Position numbers and translations under genes: made by a program
DNA from: Candidatus Poribacteria bacterium
GTDB lineage: Bacteria > Poribacteria > WGA-4E > PCPOR2b
Reading direction: 5' to 3'
NCBI GenBank assembly: GCA_027296925.1
Contig: JAPUIP010000704.1
Span: forward strand, 1-12,643
Length of the DNA: 12,643 nucleotides
In this document: one piece after another, positions 1 through 7,211 of the stretch
Layout of the letters: the number at the start of each line of letters is the position of its first letter
Position numbering within the stretch: the stretch's first letter is position 1
The notes under the pieces: generated by a model
What the model was told of the DNA's origin: nothing
What the model saw: the letters and a program-made list of their open reading frames with translations, nothing else
The model's database searches: none

Positions 1-154
1 GTTTCTCTGCCAGACGGAACAGATGCGCGCGTGTTTTCTCCAGCAACGCAATCATCAGCCAGGCCAAAAGGCGGCTGATTGGCTTGCTCAACGCAAGCCC
101 CAGTTCTTCAAACAGTAATTGTAAGGTCTCGTAAGTATAGCTCAATACTGGCAT
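1..154 (-). CDS. N-terminus of a probable transposase, cut by the window edge
   Basis: An open frame on the minus strand begins at ATG 154-152 and runs off the left edge after 51 codons, starting MPVLSYTYETLQLLFEELG and continuing with a helical, leucine-rich stretch ending in LFRLAEK. A GGGAG-like ribosome-binding site lies a few bases upstream. No catalytic residue is visible because only the first 51 residues are present. The transposase reading rests on three weak points: the helical N-terminus, the position beside a gene that lacks its 5' part, and the debris-rich neighbourhood. I cannot assign an IS family. It could instead be an unrelated hypothetical protein. Confidence 0.4.
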   Translation of the reverse strand, partial: MPVLSYTYETLQLLFEELGLALSKPISRLLAWLMIALLEKTRAHLFRLAEK

Positions 155-239
155 TAGCAGTCTCCCATCTCGTTCGGATTGATAACGAACACAAGGATGG
201 AAGATACCAACTCACAATGCAAGAAAAAATTTAGCTACT
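1..239. mobile_element. Possible end of an insertion sequence abutting a truncated SUMF1 gene
   Basis: The SUMF1-family similarity starts abruptly at about base 240 in the middle of the domain, directly beside the start of the leftward gene at 154. The simplest reading is that an insertion sequence ends between about 155 and 240 and has separated or removed the 5' part of the SUMF1 gene. The other end lies outside the window, so terminal inverted repeats and a target duplication cannot be checked. An ordinary rearrangement or an assembly join would look the same. Confidence 0.3.
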
Positions 240-740
240 GAAGTCAGTTGGCATGATGCCGCGGCGTATGCGCAATGGGCCGGCAAACGGCTGCCCACCG
301 AAGCGGAGTGGGAGAAAGCCGCCCGCGGTGGATTGGTCGGGAAGCGGTATCCGTGGGGCGATGAAATCGATTCGCCCAAGGCAAACTATGGTTTCAATGT
401 GGGGAGAACAACCCCCGTTGGGAACTATCCATCCAATGGCTACGGCTTGTACGACATGGCGGGCAACGTCTGGGAATGGTGCATGGACGAATATCGTTCA
501 GGCTTCTACGCGAACAGCCCCAGGAAAAACCCAATCGCCGGCGGGTTAATCGCGTTTGCGAATAATAATTTCACAACTGTTAAAACGATTCGCGTCCTTC
601 GCGGCGGTTCGTGGGGCGACGATCCCTACGTCCTCCGCGTGGCGGACCGCCTCGTCTACGGCCCCTCGCTCGCGTTCAACGTCTTCGGTTTTCGTTGCGC
701 AGGATCTGTCCTCTCAGCCGAGGATTCCATTACGCCTTAA
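240..740 (+). pseudogene. 5'-truncated SUMF1 / formylglycine-generating-enzyme-fold protein, probable DGR variable protein
   Basis: The frame 240-740 encodes the C-terminal ~166 residues of a SUMF1 (FGE-sulfatase) domain. Diagnostic stretches are VSWHDAAAYAQWAGKRLPTE, EWEKAARGG, YPWGDE, NGYGLYDMAGNVWEW, RVLRGGSW and GFRCAG. Full domains are about 230-280 residues, so the N-terminal part is missing. The frame stays open upstream only to 186, into unrelated sequence, and no ATG with a ribosome site sits at the domain start; the ATG at 333 is inside the domain. The two cysteines that make the active site of true formylglycine-generating enzymes, between RGGS and GFRC, are absent, so this was not a sulfatase activator. 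The fold is also used by ligand-binding proteins of diversity-generating retroelements, and its last part fits that role (see the variable-region entry). Probably nonfunctional as it stands. Confidence 0.8.
591..704 (+). other. Candidate DGR variable region (VR) at the C-terminus of the SUMF1 fold
   Basis: Between the conserved RVLRGGSW (591-614) and GFRCA (687-701), 24 codons (615-686) show the signature of adenine-directed mutagenesis. Nineteen of 24 end in C, only one begins with A (AAC at 678), and adenine makes up about 7 of 72 bases. Residues at the positions usually encoded AAC/AAT in FGE-type templates are here G, D, D, Y, V, D, L, V, Y, G, L, F, V and F. These are the NNC codon products expected from AAC templates, while P, L, R, A and S scaffold positions are kept. 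Short inverted repeats follow at once (AGGA/TCCT 701-712, or TCCTC/GAGGA 709-724). No template repeat, Avd or reverse transcriptase gene is in the window, so the retroelement would have to act from elsewhere. Confidence 0.6.
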
Positions 741-858
741 TTCCTTTACCCATTTACCCCTTCCGGCCCTGAGTTGGCGTGGTTGGTCGTCGCGTTTGAA
801 GGTAGGGGTGTTCGTCTTTCTTTCGCCGCGAAGCGGCCCCGAAATTGTGTTCTGCCAT
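741..858. other. Non-coding stretch after the SUMF1 stop, with a GC-rich hairpin
   Basis: No convincing gene is seen between the SUMF1 stop and the toxin remnant. A small perfect hairpin lies at 825-837 (GCCGC, loop GAA, GCGGC). DGR targets often carry an inverted repeat downstream of the variable region, but this one is about 90 bases past the stop codon and only 5 bp long, so I do not press that reading. Confidence 0.35.
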
Positions 859-933
859 TTAATTTTCCGCTGTCAGTTTCCATTTGACGACAACACTGCA
901 ATCGACTACCAAAGGTTCTATGGTTTGAACCAT
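859..933 (-). pseudogene. Remnant of a PIN-domain (VapC-like) toxin gene, first 24 codons only
   Basis: On the minus strand an ATG at 933-931 opens a 24-codon frame reading MVQTIEPLVVDCSVVVKWKL then TAEN and a TAA stop. The segment VVDCSVVVKW matches the first beta-strand of PIN-domain nucleases (usually VVDASVVVKW), including the first catalytic aspartate. PIN toxins are normally 120-150 residues, so over 80% is missing, and no continuation is found downstream in any frame. The start overlaps the end of the antitoxin gene by 16 bases, the usual toxin-antitoxin arrangement. The break falls at about 860-870, where sequence linked to the SUMF1 gene begins. Confidence 0.65.
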
Positions 934-1178
934 GTGTCACTATGCCTCTCTCGTTCCTTTTTATCGGCTTCGATGATTTCATCGATTCCAACGTAACGAG
1001 TGATGCGGTTGTTAAGCACTCGGGCAAACGCCTCGCTGCGTTTTTGTGGTTGTTGTGTCAGCCGTACCTCTACTCTTGTGCCATCGGGGAGTTGAGTCCC
1101 AGCTTCCAACACCACAACGTTTTCTTTTACAATGCCCTTGTAAATTGGAAGGACGAAAGTTTGTCGTGTGGACACCAT
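918..1178 (-). CDS. Small antitoxin-like protein upstream of a broken PIN toxin
   Basis: This encodes 86 residues. An N-terminal beta-rich part (about 8-42: FVLPIYKGIVKENVVVLEAG, then LPDGTRVEVRL) resembles the short DUF104/AbrB-like antitoxins that pair with PIN nucleases, where LPDGTRVEV is a common element. A charged helical C-terminal part (about 45-86, with DEIIEADKKERE) would be the toxin-wrapping segment. Known antitoxins of this type bind the toxin and repress their own operon. The ribosome site before the ATG at 1178 is weak. The gene has lost its partner (see the toxin remnant), so it is an orphan: either a relic or retained as an antidote against a related toxin elsewhere. The assignment rests on overall shape plus the overlapping PIN start. 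Confidence 0.6.
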   Translation of the reverse strand: MVSTRQTFVLPIYKGIVKENVVVLEAGTQLPDGTRVEVRLTQQPQKRSEAFARVLNNRITRYVGIDEIIEADKKERERHSDTWFKP

Positions 1179-1229
1179 CCACCGAAACCGGAACCCCGAA
1201 CGCTTTTTCGGCTGAAGTGAGTCGTCTTC

Positions 1230-1262
1230 AACCTTGCGAAGGTTCCCAACCTTCGCAAGGTT
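1230..1262. repeat. Perfect 15-bp palindrome with 3-nt loop (interspersed repeat or terminator-like)
   Basis: AACCTTGCGAAGGTT (1230-1244), spacer CCC, then its exact reverse complement AACCTTCGCAAGGTT (1248-1262). Each arm is itself nearly palindromic. A short T-rich run follows on the plus strand (TTTTCTTATAA, 1261-1271), so it could act as a rightward terminator, but no plus-strand gene ends just upstream. A REP-like dispersed element is more likely. Confidence 0.7.
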
Positions 1263-1600
1263 TTCTTATAAGGAGACAACACCTTCCAACCGGCTTCACA
1301 CCCGCAGCCCCACCAAAACTCCAAATCACTATCCATACCGCCCTTCAATATAACGAATTTTCAAAATGCCAGCGTCCTCGGTTCTAGAATTTTCGCTGAT
1401 CTCATCTTCAGTCAGTCACGTTTGGCGTATACCAGAATTCTCGCTGAATGATGCCGCACACAATTTTGGCGTTGCATTATTTTTGCTTCTAACATATCAT
1501 AGAGAATCCAAGTCCACGCAGTATAGGATCAGCCCAAAAACTGCTGATGTTTGCCGACCCCCAATCTATCAGAAAAGTGTGTTCCCTTTTTTGAGTAAAC
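1263..1600. other. Stretch without recognisable genes
   Basis: None of the short frames here has a ribosome site, a family motif or convincing composition. One short direct repeat is visible: AGAATTTTCGCTGA (1386-1399) and AGAATTCTCGCTGA (1434-1447), 13 of 14 bases alike and 48 bp apart. The segment presumably holds the promoter of the downstream hydrolase gene, but I see no clear -35/-10 pair. Confidence 0.5.
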
Positions 1601-1621
1601 ATGCGGCAGGAGGAAAGGTTT

Positions 1622-2419
1622 ATGAAAATTACTGTTCTCGGTTCAGGCACTTCGACAGGTGTTCCCGAATATATGTGCGATTGCGACACCTGCGAAGATG
1701 CCCGACAGTTCGGATCTAAAAATTATCGAACCCGTCCGTCAATTCACATCGAGAAAGACGGACAACACCTACAATTTGACGCCGGCCCCAACCTCATGGA
1801 TCAGCTTGACAAAAACAGGATCGAATGGATCGATGCCGTGGTGTTTACGCACTGTCACGCAGATCACATTAGCGGTGTGAATGATTTGGTCATGCCGTGC
1901 CGGAAGCAGAAGATGGATATGCCAATCTACGGTCCCGAGGAAACGATGCGCATCCTTGAGCGCAATTACGACTACATGTTCAGCAAGGATACGTTTCAAG
2001 GTGGGGGCGTCGGACACCTGATACCGCACAGCGTTGAGGCGCCGTTTGACTTACACGGATTCGAGATGACGCCGATTCCTGTTGAGCACGGGGCTGTGGT
2101 GACTTATGGCTACCGGATCGACAACTTTGGCTATCTCCCTGACGTGAAGCGTCTACCCAATTCTTCCAAGGCGCTGCTCTCAGGAATCGATATACTGATC
2201 ATTGATGCGCTCAGCTTTAATCCGCGTCATCCAACCCATCTCTCTGTCGGCGAGGCGATCGACATTGCTGATGAACTGCAACCTAAACAGACCTTCTTCA
2301 CGCATATCATGCACCGACTGGATCATCGTTACTTCCGGGACCAATGTGCCGAGCAAAATATCGATCTGCCTGAGAATGTGTATCTCGCGTATGATGGGCA
2401 GGTGATTGAGCTGTCATGA
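1622..2419 (+). CDS. Metallo-beta-lactamase-fold hydrolase, PhnP-like phosphodiesterase
   Basis: A soluble 265-residue protein with no signal peptide. It carries the metal-binding motif HCHADH (77-82), further metal ligands in PVEHG (H156), the LPDV region (D174), and TFFTH (H228). A three-cysteine cluster, C19-x-C21-x2-C24, follows GSGTSTGVPE; PhnP enzymes use comparable cysteines in an extra zinc site. PhnP hydrolyses phosphoribosyl cyclic phosphate at the end of the C-P lyase pathway, but many relatives have other or unknown phosphodiester substrates. No other phosphonate gene is in the window, so the exact substrate is open. I place the start at ATG 1622 because AGGAGG (1608-1613) lies 8 bases before it; an in-frame ATG at 1601 precedes that site and is less likely. 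It appears monocistronic and converges with the next gene. Confidence 0.85.
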   Translation: MKITVLGSGTSTGVPEYMCDCDTCEDARQFGSKNYRTRPSIHIEKDGQHLQFDAGPNLMDQLDKNRIEWIDAVVFTHCHADHISGVNDLVMPCRKQKMDMPIYGPEETMRILERNYDYMFSKDTFQGGGVGHLIPHSVEAPFDLHGFEMTPIPVEHGAVVTYGYRIDNFGYLPDVKRLPNSSKALLSGIDILIIDALSFNPRHPTHLSVGEAIDIADELQPKQTFFTHIMHRLDHRYFRDQCAEQNIDLPENVYLAYDGQVIELS

Positions 2420-2551
2420 ATGCCGCATGAAAAACGTCGATTCTGAAAGGAGTTACACGTTACAGGCAGGGGCGTTTCAAGCGACGAAGAGGATGGTCAT
2501 ACTCCGGTAGAAGCCCAAACGCATTAAAGCAGTTACTGAGAGCCGGGCGTG

Positions 2552-4960
2552 CTATTCATCGGCATCCACAATGACAAGCGGTTCGATGCCCTGCGATGCT
2601 TTAATTTCGTTAATCAGCCCCACAGCCGCTTGCTTTTCGTGAAACTGCCCGATGGTTACACGGTACCACGGCTCGGATCGGACAGTCACCTGGGAGAGCC
2701 GAACTTCTTCGCCGATATTTAACGACTCCAGGGACTCAATGAGCAACTCGGCGTTTTTGCGACTTTTGAACGAACTCACCAATAGCGTGTAGTTCGGCGT
2801 GGATGCCGTTGCTTTCGCAGCATGACTTGGCGTCGTGGGCACTTCCGTTTCTGCGTGCTGGGACGATGTGCCTTCAACGGTCAGTAACACGATTTCGACG
2901 CGGCGGTTTTTTTGGCGGTTGGTTTGGGTGTCATTCGGAGCGATAGGGCGTTCTTCACCGTAACCGATTGCCGATAACCGCGACGGATGCACCCCAAATT
3001 CGTTGACGAGGTAAGTCATCACCGCGCTTGCCCGCTTGCGCGAGAGCTCCAGATTATAACTGGCGTCTCCGATGTCGTCCGTGTGTCCTTCGATGATGAC
3101 TTGCGCCTCTGGATATGCGGCGACCGTCCGTGCGGCTTTCTCCAGTGTCGGTCGAGATTCGGGCTTGATTTCGTATGAATTCGATGCGAACGCGACCCCC
3201 GATAATGTCAGCACAAGCCCGCGTGCATCTCGACGCCCCGCCATCACTTCAGGTTGGCTCGGCTGAACGCTCCGACCGAGATCGATTAATGAAAATGAGG
3301 CTTCATGAGTGGTACGGTTGCCCGCGAAGTCATGAACCGTAAGCGTACAGCGGTAATCGGCGTCGGGGTTTGCGGCTAATTGATGCTCCCGCCACTTGTT
3401 CCAGACGATGGTGTTCGGCGGCTCCCTGTCGCCACGGATTCGATCAATCGGCGCCCCTGCACTGTTGAAGAATTGAAGTTCCCAATCGACAATTGGGTTC
3501 AGGTCTGAAGCCCGCACATGTACCGTTGGCAGATGAACGACCACATTATCACTCGATGTCGTGTCGTCGGATGACACCAGGATGGGCGGCTCGGCAGAAA
3601 TCTCAAGGTCTACGGGCATGGTATCCACAGTAATTGTGGTTTTGCTTTGCGGCTGGTGATTGCCATCCGCGTCGAGAAAAATTAGCTGTGCGGTATATGT
3701 TCCGTCGCTCACCAGATTGCCTTCGATATCTCGTCCGTTCCATCGCAACGCTTCCACTGGCAAACCAGTTCCGGAATAGGTCTGTACAATCTCGCTGTAA
3801 TCATCTCGGAGTTCCAGTTGCCACGCCTCTTTTTCAGCGATGTCAAAATCGAAAACCGTTTCATCCTGCACCCCATCGCCATTCGGTGAGATTGCCGCTT
3901 CAGAAGTGCTCAACTCGGAGAAAATCTGTTTGGGCATGACAATCGGCGCGGGTTGAAGCGGTGCAAAACCTGGCTCATCCACGATGGTGAGTGGCTTAAA
4001 GGGTGACTCGGTAGCACGACCGCCCCAGCGTATCGTCGCCGAGATCCAGTGTATACCCTGATCCAACTCGTTCCCACTGACATAAGCGTAGTCGAGTTGT
4101 CCAGACTCGCTGCGCAGGCTAAACCCTCTCGACCACTCGCCCTCCGTAAATTGATCGTAGTTCGCAATCGCGGTGTATCCAAAACGGATGCCTAGCCGCT
4201 GATTGAAGAGCCATCGCTCAGCTCCCAGGTGCGTCCGTAAGCGATTTTGCAGGTCGAACTGTTTATCATTATGCAACACAAAATCGCCAGAGAAAATGGT
4301 ATCGGTGTCGAGATGGTACGTTGCACCGAGTCGTGTAACGGGCGGCATTTTCTCGATCAGTTCCCCATCCTCCCAGATGTGTCCACCGAGATCCGCAAAA
4401 GTTAAGCCGAGCACAATCTGATCGCCAAGACGGTCCAACTTGCGGGAAAACAGCATCCCGAGATCGAAACTCCAACCCAGTTGTGTGCCGATTGAATGGC
4501 TCCGTCGATGGTGACGGATACTCGCGCCGGCAGCAAGCTCCTTGCCCAAAGATACGCCGTATCCCACAAGCATCATTCGGTTTTTCTCATTATCATTTCC
4601 CCAGCCATCGAACCAGGAGGCGACTGAGATATTCCCGATATTTTTCATCGCAATCCCCATCTGCTGTGGATTTAACGCGAGCGAAAACGCGCCTTCCCGA
4701 TCGGCGGCTTCTTCACCGAAAGGCAGCCCAACAAGAGAGATTTCAGCGCCGTTGAGAAATCCCAGCGATGAAGGATTCCAGAAGAAGCTCTCACTCGACG
4801 GGGGGCCGGCGGTGAATGCACTCCCCATGCCGAGCGCCCGTGCGCTGGCGCCAACGAAAATCTGCCGGTTTTTGATGCCGGATTCCCCTGCCGCGATCGA
4901 TAAACCGAAAAAGACCAGTATGAGTGTACTTATGATTGCGAGGTTTCTTTGCATGTGCAT
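2552..4960 (-). CDS. Secreted PorV-like / FlgD-Ig / OmpA / SPOR envelope protein
   Basis: An 802-residue envelope protein. A Sec signal peptide (about 1-24, hydrophobic core LAIISTLILVFFGLSIAAG) is followed by a PorV/UPF0164-like outer-membrane barrel (about 35-315, with ARALGMGSAFTA and FFWNPSSLG). A FlgD-type Ig domain follows (about 355-447), with SPNGDGVQD (358-366) and RWNGRDIEGNLVSDGTYT. A second Ig-like domain spans about 450-560. The OmpA C-terminal peptidoglycan-binding domain (about 585-695) has GHTDDIG, NLELSRKRA and NRRVEI; D628 and R641 are the likely diaminopimelate-binding residues. A SPOR domain (about 724-798) ends the protein. It would tether outer membrane to peptidoglycan through both OmpA and SPOR. 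Start choice: GGAG (4970-4967) lies 6 bases before ATG 4960; an ATG at 4972 is in frame but lacks a ribosome site. All of these domain types are known; their combination in one chain is uncommon. Confidence 0.88.
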   Translation of the reverse strand: MHMQRNLAIISTLILVFFGLSIAAGESGIKNRQIFVGASARALGMGSAFTAGPPSSESFFWNPSSLGFLNGAEISLVGLPFGEEAADREGAFSLALNPQQMGIAMKNIGNISVASWFDGWGNDNEKNRMMLVGYGVSLGKELAAGASIRHHRRSHSIGTQLGWSFDLGMLFSRKLDRLGDQIVLGLTFADLGGHIWEDGELIEKMPPVTRLGATYHLDTDTIFSGDFVLHNDKQFDLQNRLRTHLGAERWLFNQRLGIRFGYTAIANYDQFTEGEWSRGFSLRSESGQLDYAYVSGNELDQGIHWISATIRWGGRATESPFKPLTIVDEPGFAPLQPAPIVMPKQIFSELSTSEAAISPNGDGVQDETVFDFDIAEKEAWQLELRDDYSEIVQTYSGTGLPVEALRWNGRDIEGNLVSDGTYTAQLIFLDADGNHQPQSKTTITVDTMPVDLEISAEPPILVSSDDTTSSDNVVVHLPTVHVRASDLNPIVDWELQFFNSAGAPIDRIRGDREPPNTIVWNKWREHQLAANPDADYRCTLTVHDFAGNRTTHEASFSLIDLGRSVQPSQPEVMAGRRDARGLVLTLSGVAFASNSYEIKPESRPTLEKAARTVAAYPEAQVIIEGHTDDIGDASYNLELSRKRASAVMTYLVNEFGVHPSRLSAIGYGEERPIAPNDTQTNRQKNRRVEIVLLTVEGTSSQHAETEVPTTPSHAAKATASTPNYTLLVSSFKSRKNAELLIESLESLNIGEEVRLSQVTVRSEPWYRVTIGQFHEKQAAVGLINEIKASQGIEPLVIVDADE

Positions 4961-5109
4961 ATAGAGCTCCATTTTGATGGGTGATGAACGACTGATTCTG
5001 TCTGTTTGAAAAGAGGTTTTGCCGAATCATAAAACGACCTCTTGTCGACAATAGATACAGAAAACAGAAGCGGCCACTTTCATGCAAGACGTTGGCGTGC
5101 AACAAAATG

Positions 5110-5139
5110 TTGACAACGGCGTGCACATTGTTTTAGAAT
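5110..5139 (+). promoter_or_regulatory. Sigma70-type promoter of the DUF3352-like gene
   Basis: TTGACA (5110-5115), an 18-bp spacer, then TAGAAT (5134-5139). Predicted transcription would start near 5146, about 34 bases before the ATG. The perfect -35 and 5-of-6 -10 match make it credible. Confidence 0.65.
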
Positions 5140-5179
5140 GAATGTGTCTTAATAACCAGCTTACAAAGGGGATCTCTCA

Positions 5180-6868
5180 ATGAAAGCATTTGTCAGTCAT
5201 ACACGGCTAACCGCGATAATCTTGTTATTCAGCCTCCGCATCGCTCCCGCGACGGATGCCGCGAAAATGGAGGATTTCATACCCAACGACAGTGTCGTCT
5301 ATTTGACCTTACGAGATCTGGATGAGGTATGGGAAGCGATTGAGGTGTCTGAAAACTGGGAGGGGGTTTTAGCATCTCCAAAGATCAAGACGCAGATGGA
5401 CCAGGTGAATCAAGGGGCGAACATGCTCAAGCTGATGCTTGGGATTGACCTGCGCGGTATCATCGAAATGGTTGGGCATCAGATCTCGCTTACGGTCTTT
5501 CCGGGAGAGGTGGGGCCGATGATCGGCATCATTGTCAACACCTCTGGCGCCATCCGAGAGGTGGAGCGTATCGTTACGGGGTTCGCGCAGATGGCGAGTG
5601 CGAGCGAGGACAACAGCGTCGAACAAAACGCGGGTAAATATCGGAAGGTTGAATTTAGCATCGTGACGCTCGATGAACTGGAATTGACTTACGGATTTGT
5701 TGGAGATCTGCTTGTTGTCGGTGTCAACCCCGGCAGTTTTGAGGCGCTGATCGATACCTACAGAAAGCAGCGGGAATCGATCTCGAAAAATGATCAGTTC
5801 AGGGACCTCTATCAACAGTTTGCAGAAGCACAGGTTTTCGTGTATACTAATGTTGACCTCGCCCTGCCACTGGTGACGGCGGATATGGATGCGCAAAAAG
5901 AAGCTGAATTTCGGGCGTTAGGTTTGGATTCCCTGCAAACGCTGGTGTACAGCTTGGATCTGTTGAATGTCGGCGGCGAGCATCAGCTTTATGCGAAAAT
6001 CAAACCGGATCAGCGGCAAGGCATTCTCGGTTCACTTCTGCAAGAGGCGCAGCCGCTGCAGTCGATTCAGGCGCTGTCCGGCAAGGAAGATGTCTTCCTC
6101 TCAATCGCGCCCTCAAATGCGGAGGCAATTTGGGAATTGATCGAAACCGTCGCCAACACCGGGGATGACTCCGGGGGATTTTATGATGGGATTGCACAGG
6201 TAGAAGCCCTCCTGAATCTAAATATCAAGACTGATGTCGTTGGAGCGTTGACGGGAGAGGTGGCGCTTTGGGGAACGTTCACTGAAGGGATGGCGGAAGA
6301 TGTGCACTCCCTCACAGATCTGCTCTATGAAATGGATGCTGCTATTATCGTAGCGCTCAGAAGTCAGGCGAAATGGAGGACATTCCTGGATAGCATTCAG
6401 AATTTAGCGAACATGCCCATCCAACAGTATGACTATAAAGGGACAATGCTCCATCAAGTTTCGCTGCCACCGGAAGATCCGACAATGACAGTCCGTTACG
6501 GCTATGTCAAGGATCTGTTCCTGGTGAGCTTTTCCGACGAGCGATTTGAGTTGGTCGTCGATAATGCCTCAGCAGGACGTGCCGTTTCCACCTTCAAGAA
6601 GAAGTTCAAGGCGCTCCCCGCCGATCCGGTCATTTTCCTTCAACTGAAACTGGATAAATTTCTGATGGCGATTCTCGCCTCCGGGGAAGAAAGCATTCGA
6701 CTTTCCGCCGATGCAACAAAACGGCTTGGTGAAATTGGCCCGCTGGTTGCGTCGGTCTCGGTGAAGCAAAACGAAGCGTGGCTCAAAGTCGGAACGATGT
6801 CAGCGGAAGAACCCATTGAGACCTACGGAAAACTCGCATCCGCTATTGCCCCGGCGATAATCCGGTAG
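5180..6868 (+). CDS. Secreted DUF3352-like protein of unknown function
   Basis: A 562-residue protein with an N-terminal signal peptide (about 1-27, hydrophobic core LTAIILLFSLRIAPA), so probably periplasmic or surface-exposed. The mature part begins with FIPNDSVVYLTLRDLDEVW, a pattern seen in DUF3352-type proteins in which repeated alpha/beta units open with a similar line. A comparable unit recurs around the middle (ALSGKEDVFLSIAPSNAEAI). No catalytic motif, metal site or membrane segment was found beyond the signal. Ribosome site AAGGGGA (5166-5172) lies 7 bases before the ATG. It has its own promoter and a strong terminator, so it is a single-gene unit. It is divergent from the OmpA/SPOR gene, and the shared intergenic region and shared export suggest an envelope role; that is inference. 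Confidence 0.7.
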   Translation: MKAFVSHTRLTAIILLFSLRIAPATDAAKMEDFIPNDSVVYLTLRDLDEVWEAIEVSENWEGVLASPKIKTQMDQVNQGANMLKLMLGIDLRGIIEMVGHQISLTVFPGEVGPMIGIIVNTSGAIREVERIVTGFAQMASASEDNSVEQNAGKYRKVEFSIVTLDELELTYGFVGDLLVVGVNPGSFEALIDTYRKQRESISKNDQFRDLYQQFAEAQVFVYTNVDLALPLVTADMDAQKEAEFRALGLDSLQTLVYSLDLLNVGGEHQLYAKIKPDQRQGILGSLLQEAQPLQSIQALSGKEDVFLSIAPSNAEAIWELIETVANTGDDSGGFYDGIAQVEALLNLNIKTDVVGALTGEVALWGTFTEGMAEDVHSLTDLLYEMDAAIIVALRSQAKWRTFLDSIQNLANMPIQQYDYKGTMLHQVSLPPEDPTMTVRYGYVKDLFLVSFSDERFELVVDNASAGRAVSTFKKKFKALPADPVIFLQLKLDKFLMAILASGEESIRLSADATKRLGEIGPLVASVSVKQNEAWLKVGTMSAEEPIETYGKLASAIAPAIIR

Positions 6869-6910
6869 CCTGTCTTCACCCATCGACGAAAAATTGTATC
6901 TGCAGATCTT

Positions 6911-6950
6911 GGCGTCAGCTGTGCTTATAGCACGGCTTGACGCCTTTTTT
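6911..6950 (+). terminator. Rho-independent terminator after the DUF3352-like gene
   Basis: GGCGTCA (6911-6917) pairs with TGACGCC (6938-6944), with an inner stem GTGCT/AGCAC (6921-6925, 6929-6933), followed directly by TTTTTT (6945-6950). It lies about 45 bases after the stop codon. Confidence 0.92.
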
Positions 6951-7050
6951 ATTACCTTTTGCAGATCATGCCCGCTTACTTTGAAACGCGTCCGTTATAT
7001 TCATCGTTATCCATGAAGAAACATCAAGACGATACGAGTTTTTCACTGAT

Positions 7051-7120
7051 GTAGGTCGGGTATGTGCGCAGCACTACCCGACGTTCTGGTGTCGGGTAGG
7101 CGTTGCCATACCCGACCTAC
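7051..7120. repeat. REP-like nested palindrome, four copies of an 8-mer in alternating orientation
   Basis: Outer arms GTAGGTCGGGTATG (7051-7064) and CATACCCGACCTAC (7107-7120) are perfect 14-bp inverses. Inside them CTACCCGAC (7074-7082) pairs with GTCGGGTAG (7091-7099). The word GTCGGGTA therefore occurs four times in alternating orientation within 70 bp. It reads like a mobile REP/BIME-type element and lies just before the glycosyltransferase gene; without a T-run it is not a typical terminator. Confidence 0.75.
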
Positions 7121-7211
7121 ACACGACAGACTTTCATGTCCAACCCGTCAGGAATCTGTCCCGATAACTGAAAAAGTCGTAAAGACGACATCATTTTTTA
7201 GGAAAGTCCAG

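Noticed and set aside
253..549. Overlapping plus-strand frame across the SUMF1 remnant
   Set aside because: It is a frame shadow; the frame through 333-740 carries all SUMF1 motifs.
600..701. Reading the SUMF1 remnant as an active formylglycine-generating enzyme
   Set aside because: The active-site cysteine pair between RGGS and GFRC is absent and the N-terminal half is missing.
746..1027. 93-codon minus-strand frame spanning the SUMF1 3' flank and the antitoxin
   Set aside because: No motif or ribosome site; it crosses the toxin remnant breakpoint and overlaps the better-supported antitoxin in another frame.
7062..7211. In-frame N-terminal extension of the glycosyltransferase from ATG 7062
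   Set aside because: It would translate the right part of the palindromic repeat; no ribosome site precedes it, and GT2 homology begins right after ATG 7212, which has AGGAAAG in front.
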